This document shows positions 18,001 to 25,585 of a stretch of DNA of 64,000 nucleotides, piece by piece. A program made the position numbers and the translations under genes. The stretch spans positions 4,742,001-4,806,000 of the forward strand of contig NZ_CP022529.1 of NCBI RefSeq assembly GCF_002237595.1, written 5' to 3'. Positions within the stretch are counted from its first letter, which is position 1, and each line of letters begins with the position of its first letter. This DNA is from Labrenzia sp. VG12 (GTDB taxonomy: Bacteria; Pseudomonadota; Alphaproteobacteria; Rhizobiales; Stappiaceae). The notes beneath the pieces were generated by a model that ran no database searches, was not told the DNA's origin, and saw nothing but the letters and a program-made list of their open reading frames with translations.

Positions 18001-19148
18001 TCCGGGGCTCTCGCGGCCCGGTGCAGCAGGTCCGGGTCCAGATCACCATCTTCGGTGTAACACCGGACGTCCAGGTCCTGAACCTTGCGTCCCTTCAGCT
18101 TTTCTCCGGCATAGCCAAGCAGCGAAGCAGCGGCGGAGTTAAACGACTGGATCCGGCCGGAACGGCTGAGAACAAGGATGCCCTCGCGTAATGTCTCCAG
18201 TGTTGTGCGCTGGACAGCTTCGGCCTGACGGACCAGTTGTTCCGACCGTTTGCGTTCGGTGATGTCCTGAAAAGCGCCGACCAGCCGGGTCGTGCGGCCA
18301 TCTTCCATGATAGCGCGACCTGCGCTGCGCACCCAGATGTCGCGACCCTTGGCCGTTATGAAAGGCAGCTCAAGGTCCCAGGCTTCGCCTTTCTTGATCG
18401 CCTTGGCAATGGCTTCGGAGATCTGCCGCCGGCAGTCTGACGCATAAAAGGACAGGGCCATCTGAACGGTTGGCTTGAAGTCTGCCTCAACCTCATGAAT
18501 TTCACGCGTCTTGTCGGTCCAGGTTACGGTGTCGCTGTCGACATCATATTCCCATCCACCAACACCTGAGGCTTGCGTGATTTCTTCCAGCAGATCGCTC
18601 TTGCGCTCCACCAGGAGGTGCTCCTTTTCCGCGTCGCTGCGGGCTAGTTCGGCCTGGTTTTGAGCGACATGGGACTTCAACAGCCCAAGAACGACCGTGC
18701 CCAGTCTTCGCAGCTGCTCAAGCTGTTCCGTGCTTGGCTCTCTGGGTCTTGTGTCGACGACACACAGGGTTCCGACCGTGTTCACGCCGTCCAGAGACAG
18801 GGGATATCCGGCATAGAAGCGGGTTTTCGAACCCGTGGTGACGAGCCTGCTGTTTCGAAAGCGTTCATCTTCCAGCGCATCCCGGACGATGGTCAGGTCG
18901 TCTAACTGAATGGCCTGTTCGCAAAATGACCCCTCCCGCGGCGTGCTCCTGGTTGTGACACCGAAACCTGCCCTGAACAGAAGGTCTTCCTTGCCGACAA
19001 ATGACAGAAACGCCATCGGGGCTTCGAAAATCGCTGCGAGCGCAGCAACAAGCGCTTCGATTTCAGGCAGGCTCTCGGCCTCGAGAATCCGAAGGTCATG
19101 CAGCGCGCTCAGGCGTTCTTCTTCAGTATGCCTCCGCACAATTTCCAT
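15021..19148 (-). CDS. GAF / multi-PAS diguanylate cyclase
   Basis: This 1375-residue signalling protein starts with a GAF domain (residues ~25-160, SFCEQAIQ and VVDTRP), then a PAS_3-like domain (WEYDVDSDTVTWTD, ~200-305). Next come three near-repeats of a PAS plus PAS_7 pair, each PAS opening with a 'QRTTLE.L.EG' or 'HRTTLASL' line and each PAS_7 containing RGDYGPGD. A final PAS_7 domain (MRQGVSVFDKRG) leads to a C-terminal GGDEF domain. The catalytic GGDEF motif is intact near residue 1280, and an RSSD inhibitory site lies five residues before it, so product inhibition by cyclic-di-GMP is expected. No EAL domain and no transmembrane segment were seen, so it is a cytoplasmic sensor. The ATG at 19148 has GGGAGA upstream. 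Confidence 0.93.
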   Translation of the reverse strand: MEIVRRHTEEERLSALHDLRILEAESLPEIEALVAALAAIFEAPMAFLSFVGKEDLLFRAGFGVTTRSTPREGSFCEQAIQLDDLTIVRDALEDERFRNSRLVTTGSKTRFYAGYPLSLDGVNTVGTLCVVDTRPREPSTEQLEQLRRLGTVVLGLLKSHVAQNQAELARSDAEKEHLLVERKSDLLEEITQASGVGGWEYDVDSDTVTWTDKTREIHEVEADFKPTVQMALSFYASDCRRQISEAIAKAIKKGEAWDLELPFITAKGRDIWVRSAGRAIMEDGRTTRLVGAFQDITERKRSEQLVRQAEAVQRTTLETLREGILVLSRSGRIQSFNSAAASLLGYAGEKLKGRKVQDLDVRCYTEDGDLDPDLLHRAARAPETVNNHTARFLLSDQEHPVWLRIDANATDGASAMGLDASIISLADISETKRQAETLQAVLDNLPGGLVYYDEERHLSVCNDEYIDLMQLPRELVEKRPHIRDMFTYLANRGDYGPGDAEEQVSQRLSNFENPEPHSYERTAPDGRIIEVRGVPLPNGALVASFLDISERKQSELIIQHSEAVHRTTLASLSEGILLLTRSGEIKSANPAAVGLLGMSDRELVGNNVADIEFGIACEIEGIGACNEPLVRATRDPASLENIIARMVPTDGRPARWLRLRARQIDEDQELGIDGVVVSLTDVTETKQQADKLQSIFDNFPGGIVHYDETLRLASCNEEFKRLLDFPDELIDTKPYLFDFFRYNAQRGDYGPGDPDTLALERYRKYDLNKPQVFERQDANGKYIETRSTPLPDGGLIHNFYDISERKQTEQAIHVAELVQRTTLEALNEGVLLLDRDGKILSCNPAAANMLGYAPDALVGTSATELQVQTNHEIDHRQVDPFLLTVQDPELVTDLSVKLTPNGQTTERWLRFNARLVDQDGDQQLNTVVLSLVDVTETKNQSDRLRIIFENVPGGFVYFDSSLQLSFYNDETVDIIKVPRDVLDQKLHLLDYLKYNAERGDYGPGDPEKLALERIRQFPPDQPHAFVRATADGRYLDFRSTPLPGGGFIYNFFDVTESKQMEEQLAENERQARYRTAELETILANMRQGVSVFDKRGRLTLWNKQYIEIFGKPDGDVREGVTLIDLIEAEKQRGEFEGDVQEHVMDLMIRLSSGEVVRSKFRHPNGRIISAVHAPMPDGGWIGTHEDVTQREEAAEKIQYAAHHDTLTGLGNRTLFNTKLEEAVAKADTDGTFADLLLLDLDKFKPVNDTYGHDAGDELLKMVADRLRDCVRSSDLIARLGGDEFGIILGGTGPSNERTAEIADRIVRKLQAPFPVFDHLVSIGVSVGISPITGDIQDPSAIIKRADLALYAVKHSGRNAFRFYEEDTMPPAAARG

Positions 19149-19473
19149 CGTGTGCCGCGTCTCCCGAAGGAAAAAACCTTGGCATTTTTGCCATAATAGT
19201 CTTCAAGCTTAGTTAGAGAACCGCAATAAAGGATTAATCTCCGTAATTTGTGATAAATTGTCCATAAATACAGGGTTGTTGCCGTAGCGGCTGGTGTACT
19301 CAGTAGTGAAAACACAAGGCAATTGAAAATGGATGGCCAATTTCGGCGCCGGCCTGGAAACAAAGCGCGAGTCTACGCGCGCAGGGATAACCCTTTATTT
19401 TATTTGTAGGGCAAATTACTTGGCCAATGGACGTCCGGGGGACGGGGCGGGCGCAGTCGGAAATGCGGACAAC
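19149..19473. other. upstream region of the diguanylate cyclase
   Basis: This AT-richer stretch (about 19190-19420) separates the cyclase start from the downstream end of the GcrA-tail gene. It must carry the cyclase promoter. I see no convincing gene; the short dyad AATTT-N5-AAATT near 19246 is the only structure noted. Confidence 0.35.
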
Positions 19474-19499
19474 AAAAAACCCGGTCCTGAGACCGGGTT
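19474..19499 (-). terminator. intrinsic terminator of the GcrA-tail gene
   Basis: On the reverse strand, a perfect 9-bp stem AACCCGGTC / GACCGGGTT with a 4-base loop is followed by a run of six T. It lies about 60 bases past the stop of the small gene. Confidence 0.88.
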
Positions 19500-19557
19500 C
19501 GAAGGTACGCGGGATGCCCCGCGGAGAACTGCTCTTGTTCTAAGCAGCTTGAAACAG

Positions 19558-19764
19558 TTAGGCCGCGCGGCGGAAGGACAGGCTCATGCCGCCACCGGAC
19601 CGGTTGCGACGACGCTCTTCCGGCGGAATGTAGACGATGGCGCTGTGCTCGGTGCAATAAGAAACGCCCGGCTCAACGCGGTTGTTGCACGGGAAGACGT
19701 AGTTGCCGGCATCGCCTTCTGCCCATTTGCAGCAGCCCGGACGCGGAAGAGACAAGTCAGCCAT
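19558..19764 (-). CDS. GcrA C-terminal-domain-only protein
   Basis: The 68-residue product is Cys-rich: CCKWAEGD, FPCNNRVEPGVSYCTEH and IVYIPPEERRR. This pattern (C-K-W-P/A-x-GD ... F-x-C ... PYC..H...AY.P...R) is the conserved tail of the alphaproteobacterial cell-cycle regulator GcrA, but the N-terminal helix-turn-helix DNA-binding half is missing. The start at 19764 has AAAGGAAA at good spacing; the frame extends 16 codons upstream without resemblance to GcrA. It is monocistronic with a strong terminator, so it is expressed as a free-standing peptide rather than being a decayed gene. In GcrA the C-terminal part contacts RNA polymerase sigma-70; a decoy or zinc-binding role here is inference. 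Confidence 0.75.
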   Translation of the reverse strand: MADLSLPRPGCCKWAEGDAGNYVFPCNNRVEPGVSYCTEHSAIVYIPPEERRRNRSGGGMSLSFRRAA

Positions 19765-20051
19765 GTTGATTTCCTTTATTCTTCTAACCAAGCGGCAAAA
19801 GCGCTCGAGCATCCTCGGGAGGAGAGGATCCGAACAGCTTTTGTCAGTAATCGGATTTTATCGGCGCTCGGGACATCATGCGTTGTCCAACCCGAAGGGT
19901 GCCCTGCAGCAAGCGCAGGCATTACATAAGCGGCATGTCACAAAAATGCAATAGAATAGCTGGCATTTCCGGGCTGCACTGGGCGCATACCGGGTTAATG
20001 TAGCTTTACACTTTACGGGCTCTTACCAGACAATTGTATTCAAGCCATTGG

Positions 20052-21667
20052 TTAAGAAGAGTCTTCAGGTAACGTGCCACCGGCCGCATGCAGGGCCTCC
20101 GGCGTATCGAGATCCAGCCGCGCAGCCGCTCCCAATTCGACCTCCGCCACAAAACCGGAGTTTTCGGCAATGATATGCCGTGCGCCGACATCACCGCTCA
20201 AGGCCTTCAGGGCACCAAAATAGCGCCGGTCCCAGAGCACCGGGTTGCCGCGCTTGCCGTCGGCCGTCGCCGTAACGATCAGGCTGGTTTCGTCCTGACG
20301 ATAGGAAGCCAGCAGCTTGCCGATCGCTGCGACATCGATGCGCGGCATATCTCCAAGCATGATAATAACCGCATCGGTGTCCTGGGAGAGTGCATTCATT
20401 CCGGTGCGAATGGACCCGGCCATACCGTCTGCAAAGTCCGGGTTATGTACCAGCGTGATGTCCAGTCCCTCGACTTCCGCTGCAACGGCCTCATTGAGGT
20501 GGCCGGTGACCACGATGGTTTGCGCGAGCGGCGCTCCGCTGGCTGCCTCCGCGGCGTGGCGGATCAATGCCTTGCCCTCCAGACGCGCGAGAAGCTTGTT
20601 CGGCCCCCCATGCGTGAGGATTTTCCGGCCGCAAGGATGATCGCCGCGACCTTCGGATCCTTGCCCTGGCGCTTCTGTTCTCTCGGCTGAGGCCGGGTTC
20701 CGATTTCCATCAACAGGCCTCCAACACCCATCGCGGTGATGTCATCCGGACGAACGTCCAGTCCGGCGAGCAGGCGGTCGAGTACCCAGTCAAAGCCGTT
20801 TTCCTTTGGACTGCGGGCACAGCCCGGTGCGCCAAGTACCGGACGCCCGGCCAGGTCTCCGAGCATGAGCAGATTGCCGGGGTCGACCGGCATGCCGAGA
20901 TGGTGCACGGTACCGCCAGCGAGGTCCAGTGCGGCGGGCAGGACGTCCTGCCGATCCACAACGGCAGAGGCGCCAAACAGGATCAGGAACTCCGCACTCT
21001 GCTCGAGCAACTCCCGCATGGCTGCGGCAACGGCATGTTCCTCGTGAGCAACACGAAGTTCACCGGCAACCGAGCTGCCCGAGGGGCGCAGGCGGTCCTC
21101 CAGAACCCTGCGGGTCTTGTCCATCGTCGCCTCTTTCAGATGAGGCAGACGTGTCGCGACAAGTCCGACTTTCCGCGGTGCAAAGGAGGCAATCCTGACC
21201 GTGTTCGCCAGTGCTGCTTCGGCCGCGGATACCTTGTCCTCCGGAAGGGCAAAAGAGATGACCTTTGCCGTGGCGACCATGCGCCCGGCGCCGACCTTGC
21301 TGTGATTGGGCAAGGTGGCAAACGTGATGGCGGGATCGATGCGGTTGGCGGCGGTGATCGCGGCGGCGTCCACCACCAGCACGCCATCACGGTCTGCGTA
21401 AAGGTTCATGCGACCGGTAAAGGCCTCATCCGGGCTGACACCCGGCCCCATTGCGGACCGCGCGAGTCTTTCTGCCGCCGTATCTTCACCGATGTCCCGT
21501 GTATCCAGCCTGGCAACCACCAGGCTGTCGATGCCCTGCGCGGCCAGCTCGTCACAATCTTCCTGCGTGAGGTGGTGCCCCTTTTTCAGGACGCGGCCGG
21601 GCAGTTTGGTCTTGTGCGCCAGAATGCAGCCCGCTGCTTGCGCGACCGGAAAGGGGCCGAACTTCAC
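20052..21667 (-). pseudogene. molybdopterin-binding / MobA-like nucleotidyltransferase fusion, frameshifted
   Basis: The N-terminal part (about 330 residues) is MoeA/CinA-like molybdopterin-binding (residue 1 MKFGPFPVAQAAG, later LILFGASAVVDRQD). A C-terminal MobA-like nucleotidyltransferase follows, with its signature AAIILAAGKSSRMGG just before the break. The two frames meet at 20604-20609, a run of six C on the plus strand. One extra base there restores PNKLLARLEGKALIRHAAE, the usual MobA continuation, and the total 1616 bases plus one gives exactly 538 codons and a stop. Fusions of this kind act in molybdenum hydroxylase cofactor maturation with XdhC. The start overlaps the upstream XdhC-like gene by 4 bases. 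Sequencing error is more likely than true decay. Confidence 0.8.
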
Positions 21668-22359
21668 AACCCGGCTCCCGGCGCCTTGCGCATGGCCTGG
21701 ATGACCGAGCCAAGGACTGCAACGGCAATTTCCTCCGGTGAGGCTGCACCGATATCGAGCCCGATCGGTGCGTCGATACGGTCGAACAAGGCGGGGTCCA
21801 GGCCGGCCTCGGCAAACCGCTCAAGCCGTTTCCCATGCGTCTTGCGGCTGCCCAGTGCACCGACATAGAAACAACCGCTCTTCAGGGCTTCGATCAGCGG
21901 AAGATCGTCGATTTTCGGGTCATGCGTGACAGCTGCAACCGCCGTGAAGGCATCGAGGGGCGCATCTTTCAGAACATCTTCTGGCCACTCCGCCTTGAGG
22001 CTTCCACCTGGGAAACGGTCTTCCGTTGCAAAGGCGGTACGCGGGTCGATGACCGTTACATCGAGACCGGCAATCCGGGCCATCGGCACAAGCGCCTGGC
22101 TTATGTGAACCGCACCGATTATCACCAAGCGCGGCGACGGCAGCGACACATTCAGGAAATGCTCGCCGGCCTCAAGCGTCACCATCCCGGATTTTCCCGA
22201 GCGAAACCGCTTGCCGAGTTCTTCCGCCAACGGATCAGCGGAATAATCCTCCTGTCCACGGATCAGCCGCTGGCTGCCATTGGTCATATCGGTGACCAGA
22301 ATGGCGGCCCGGCGCGCGGAGCGATCGGCATTCAGAGCCTTTAAAAGGGACAGATCCAT
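21664..22359 (-). CDS. XdhC family protein, C-terminal Rossmann part
   Basis: The 231-residue protein corresponds to the second half of XdhC: a short N-terminal portion, then the Rossmann-type segment LVIIGAVHISQALVPMARIAG (nucleotide-binding GxxHxxxAL) and a C-terminal YVGALGSRKTHGKRLERFAE signature. XdhC binds molybdenum cofactor and delivers it, after sulfuration, to xanthine dehydrogenase-family enzymes. The GxxHxxxA variant with His is typical of XdhC. It lies in a four-gene reverse-strand set: XdhC N-part, LysE, this gene, MoeA/MobA fusion, with overlaps or gaps of a few bases, so probably one transcript. Confidence 0.88.
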   Translation of the reverse strand: MDLSLLKALNADRSARRAAILVTDMTNGSQRLIRGQEDYSADPLAEELGKRFRSGKSGMVTLEAGEHFLNVSLPSPRLVIIGAVHISQALVPMARIAGLDVTVIDPRTAFATEDRFPGGSLKAEWPEDVLKDAPLDAFTAVAAVTHDPKIDDLPLIEALKSGCFYVGALGSRKTHGKRLERFAEAGLDPALFDRIDAPIGLDIGAASPEEIAVAVLGSVIQAMRKAPGAGL

Positions 22360-22362
22360 GGA

Positions 22363-22989
22363 TCAGGCACGGTCCGTGGCAAGTTTGAAACCGAGCCCGA
22401 CCAGCAGGGAGCCGCCCAGCCAGCGGGTCAGATCCTGGGCCCTGGACGACCTGGTCAGCCGCTTCTTCACTTCGGAGGCGAAGAAAACGGTCACAAGATC
22501 AGCGGATGTAAAGGCGCAGTTGACGATGGTACCGAGGATCAGGAACTGCATCCAGATCGGCAATCCGGCGTCCGGGCTGACGAATTGCGGCAGGAAGGCG
22601 ATGAAGAAGACAGCCACCTTCGGGTTGAGCACTTCCACAAGAACACTGTCGACAAAGGCGCGCCGCGTGGATTTTTGCGGCAGGTCCGGCATCGGGCCGG
22701 CGGCAACGCGCGTGCGGATCATCTGTACACCGAGAAACACCAGATAAGCGCCACCGACCAGTTTCAACACCATGTAAAGGGTCGGCACGGCACTGAAAAT
22801 GGCCGACAGGCCAAACGCCGCCGCAAAAACGTGGGCATAGCAGCCCACGTGAATTCCGGCTGTTGCCAGAAGACCGGCGCGCCGGCCGCGCGAGATGGTT
22901 TGGGCTGCGGTGTAGAGAAGCGCAGGGCCCGGCATATAGGCAAAGAGGGCGGTGGCGGCCAGAAAGGCGAGGAGGGTTTCAGTGCTCAT
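22363..22989 (-). CDS. LysE/RhtB family amino acid exporter
   Basis: The 208-residue protein is a LysE/RhtB-type inner membrane exporter. It has about six hydrophobic segments, an N-terminal YMPGPALLYTAAQTISRG signature (PGP motif with the conserved G/P rich loop), GAYLVFLGVQMIR, and the segment NPKVAVFFIAFLPQFV with the family's NPK motif. It exports an amino acid or related amine; the substrate cannot be deduced. It sits 3 bases from the downstream XdhC-like gene and 15 bases from the upstream one, embedded in the molybdenum maturation cluster. Confidence 0.9.
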   Translation of the reverse strand: MSTETLLAFLAATALFAYMPGPALLYTAAQTISRGRRAGLLATAGIHVGCYAHVFAAAFGLSAIFSAVPTLYMVLKLVGGAYLVFLGVQMIRTRVAAGPMPDLPQKSTRRAFVDSVLVEVLNPKVAVFFIAFLPQFVSPDAGLPIWMQFLILGTIVNCAFTSADLVTVFFASEVKKRLTRSSRAQDLTRWLGGSLLVGLGFKLATDRA

Positions 22990-23004
22990 GAAGGGACGTC
23001 CGGA

Positions 23005-23340
23005 TCAGGCAACGGGTTCGACGTAGACCCTGATCCGGCCGCCGCAGGACAGACCAACCCGCCAGGCGGTCTCGTCGGCCACACCGAATTCAAGGGTGGT
23101 TGGAACCCCACTATCAATCACATCGACCGCTTCGGCAACCACCGCGCCCTCGACACAGCCGCCGGAAACCGAGCCTTCGAAATTGCCGTCGGAATCGATC
23201 ACCAGGTGGGAGCCGACCGGACGCGGTGCGGAGCCCCAGGTTTCAACCACGGTGGCAAGTGCGACGGAACGGCCGGCGCCGCGCCAGTCTTCGGCGGTTT
23301 TTAACACATCGGCGACGGGTGAGGTGTCGGTGGCAGGCAT
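23005..23340 (-). CDS. XdhC/CoxI family protein, N-terminal part
   Basis: The 111-residue protein is the stand-alone N-terminal domain of the XdhC/CoxI family: ALATVVETWGSAPRPVGSHL followed by SVSGGCVEGAVV and a C-terminal SCGGRIRVYVEP. The GGCVE and CGG motifs are family markers. Proteins of this type work with the Rossmann-bearing half (21664-22359) in molybdenum cofactor insertion. Start choice is between ATG 23346 and ATG 23340; the AAGGGG ribosome site spaces better for 23340. The gene heads the reverse-strand cluster. Confidence 0.85.
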   Translation of the reverse strand: MPATDTSPVADVLKTAEDWRGAGRSVALATVVETWGSAPRPVGSHLVIDSDGNFEGSVSGGCVEGAVVAEAVDVIDSGVPTTLEFGVADETAWRVGLSCGGRIRVYVEPVA

Positions 23341-23410
23341 GGGCATCCCCTTGGAACAAGCCTTCAATATAGGACTTTCCGCAGGCGAAGAAAGACGGCA
23401 GAACGCAGAA

Positions 23411-23440
23411 ACGGCACCTGGCGCAGAGGCCAGGTGCCGT
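23411..23440 (-). terminator. stem-loop after pckA
   Basis: A perfect 12-bp stem ACGGCACCTGGC / GCCAGGTGCCGT with a 6-base loop lies 28 bases after the pckA stop. The following bases on the reverse strand are T-rich but not a clean run, so efficiency is uncertain. Confidence 0.65.
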
Positions 23441-23467
23441 TCCGGATCAGATGGCTTGTGCTATCTG

Positions 23468-25078
23468 TTATTCCGCAGCCATCCGGCAGGCCGGAGCCGC
23501 GCTTTTGACAGCGCCGTCGACATGATCCTCGAATGCCTCGAAATTGCTGACGAACATGTCGACCAGCTTGGCGGCCTGAACGTCATAGGCTGCCTTGTCG
23601 TCCCAGGTGTCGCGCGGTGTCAGGATCGTGTCGTCGACCCCGTCCACGGAGACCGGGACCTCAAAGCCGAAATTGGCGTCGGTGCGGAAGTCCGCATCCT
23701 TCAGGCTGCCGTTGAGAGCGGCGGTCAGGAGTGTGCGGGTTGCCTTGATCGGCATGCGGTTGCCGGTGCCATAGGCGCCGCCGGTCCAGCCGGTATTTAC
23801 CAGCCAGCAATCGACATTGTGCCTGGCGATCAGGTCCTTCAGCAGGTTCCCGTATTCCGACGGGTGCCGCGGCAGGAACGGTGCGCCGAAGCAGGTGGAA
23901 AAGGTCGCCTGCGGCTCGGTGACACCCTTTTCGGTGCCGGCCACCTTTGCCGTGTAACCGGACAGGAAGTGGTACATGGCCTGGGCCGGCGTCAGCCGCG
24001 CAATCGGCGGCATCACGCCAAAGGCATCGGCGGTCAGCATGATGATCGTCTTCGGCATCGGCGCACAGCCGGTGTCGCTGGCATTGGAAATGAAGTGGAT
24101 CGGATAAGCGGCGCGCGTATTTTCGGTCTTCGAACCGTCGTTGAAATCCGGAACACGCTGGTCGTCGAGAACAACATTTTCCAGGACCGTGCCGAAACGC
24201 TGGGTCGTGGAATGGATTTCCGGTTCGGCCTCGGCGCTGAGCTTGATGGTCTTGGCGTAACAGCCGCCCTCGAAATTGAAGACGCCGCTTTCCGACCAGC
24301 CATGCTCGTCGTCGCCGATCAGCGTGCGGGCCGGGTCTGCCGACAGTGTGGTCTTGCCGGTGCCGGAGAGACCGAAGAAGACAGCCGTGTCGCCTTCATC
24401 GCCCACATTGGCCGAGCAGTGCATCGACATCACGCCTTTGGCCGGCAACAGGTGATTGAGCATGGTGAAGACGGACTTCTTCATCTCGCCGGCATAGGAC
24501 GTGCCGCCGATCAACACGATCTTGCGGGTCAGGTCGACGGCGATCACCGTTTCGGTGCGGCAACCGTGCCGCGCCGGATCGGCCTTGAAGCTCGGCAGAT
24601 CGATGATCGTCATGTCCGGGGCAAACGCTTCAAGTTCGCTCACCTCAGGCCGCAGCAGAAGATTGCGGATGAAAAGCGAATGCCAGGCGAATTCGGTATA
24701 GACCCGGACCGGCAGCCGGTGCGTGGCGTCCGCACCGCCGTAAAGATCCTGTGCGAACAGTTCCATGCCTTCCGCATGAGCCAGGAAATCGGCAAGCAGC
24801 AGATCGAACTTGTCCTTCGGCATCTGCGCATTGTTGTCCCACCAGACCGTGTCCCGGGTTTCCTCGTCGAAGACAACGAACTTGTCCTTGGGGGAGCGGC
24901 CGGTGTGAATGCCGGTTTCCGCGACAATCGCGCCGCCGGCAGCCAGCTTCGTTTCGCCGCGGGACAGGGAATACTCGTAAAGCGCAGGCTCGTTCTGGTT
25001 CCAATAGAGCGCCTTCAGCCCCTTGAAGCCAAAGGTTTCGCAGCCAATGGAGGGATTCCTGACACCTACTTCTTGCAT
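23468..25078 (-). CDS. pckA: phosphoenolpyruvate carboxykinase (ATP)
   Basis: The 536-residue enzyme converts oxaloacetate and ATP to phosphoenolpyruvate and CO2 at the start of gluconeogenesis. It carries the PEPCK P-loop FFGLSGTGKTTLS, the kinase-2 motif GDDEHGWSESGVFNFEGGCY, the TGRSPKDKF oxaloacetate-binding segment, and NTGWTGGAYGTG. The length is canonical. The start at 25078 (MQEVGVRNP) follows GCGGGAAG; the open frame upstream to 25177 is not conserved. It is divergent from chvI across a 507-base AT-rich region. The linkage of pckA with chvI/chvG is conserved in Rhizobium relatives, where ChvI and PckR influence pckA. Confidence 0.97.
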   Translation of the reverse strand: MQEVGVRNPSIGCETFGFKGLKALYWNQNEPALYEYSLSRGETKLAAGGAIVAETGIHTGRSPKDKFVVFDEETRDTVWWDNNAQMPKDKFDLLLADFLAHAEGMELFAQDLYGGADATHRLPVRVYTEFAWHSLFIRNLLLRPEVSELEAFAPDMTIIDLPSFKADPARHGCRTETVIAVDLTRKIVLIGGTSYAGEMKKSVFTMLNHLLPAKGVMSMHCSANVGDEGDTAVFFGLSGTGKTTLSADPARTLIGDDEHGWSESGVFNFEGGCYAKTIKLSAEAEPEIHSTTQRFGTVLENVVLDDQRVPDFNDGSKTENTRAAYPIHFISNASDTGCAPMPKTIIMLTADAFGVMPPIARLTPAQAMYHFLSGYTAKVAGTEKGVTEPQATFSTCFGAPFLPRHPSEYGNLLKDLIARHNVDCWLVNTGWTGGAYGTGNRMPIKATRTLLTAALNGSLKDADFRTDANFGFEVPVSVDGVDDTILTPRDTWDDKAAYDVQAAKLVDMFVSNFEAFEDHVDGAVKSAAPACRMAAE

Positions 25079-25585
25079 CTTCCCGCAGTCCTCGTGATGT
25101 GGGCTTTTGTCGTCGCCGGAAAAGTTAAGAAAAGCTGAATCCGGCGTTAAGGGCTGCGAACGTAGTGGAATGCCCATGGGGCAGCAAGACTACCAAAGGA
25201 GCTATGTCATTGTTTAATCGATTAAAAATCTACATTAAATTTTGGATGATTAATTTGGAGGGCAAACTAATAAACGAAACCTTCGATATGTTCATTTTGC
25301 TGAATGAAGCGAAAGAAAACGCGTTAATATCGCGCTTGCGGGGCAGGTGTGCAAAACCAGGCTGGACATTCCTTGCCCAAAGGTGACAGAAAGATGTTCT
25401 CTTGAAATCAAGTCGTCCAATCCCCACCAATTCTGCCGCCCGGAAGGTCTTTGCGGTCCTCGCGCGTTTCTCATGAGGGTTTGCCTTAATTTATGCGCAT
25501 TTAGCAGGCCAAAGGCTGTGTGTTACATTTATGCTGAATAACCGACGCGCGCCTCATGGCGCTGCCGGAAATGGAAAAACAAAGC
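25079..25585. other. AT-rich intergenic region between pckA and chvI
   Basis: These 507 bases are clearly more AT-rich than the surroundings, especially 25200-25340, and carry the divergent promoters of pckA and chvI. A 73-codon open frame at 25165 shows no protein-like composition and was not accepted. One perfect palindrome (25213-25226) is listed separately. Confidence 0.5.
25213..25226. promoter_or_regulatory. LacI-type palindrome upstream of pckA (PckR-like candidate)
   Basis: A perfect 14-base palindrome TTTAATCGATTAAA with a central CG, the hallmark of LacI/GalR-family operators, lies about 140 bases upstream of the pckA start. In Sinorhizobium the LacI-family regulator PckR controls pckA, so this site is a candidate; the actual regulator is not in the window. 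Confidence 0.45.

Noticed and set aside
25165..25386. 73-codon plus-strand frame in the pckA-chvI gap
   Set aside because: Composition is AT-rich and unlike a protein, there is no ribosome site, and it overlaps the regulatory palindrome.
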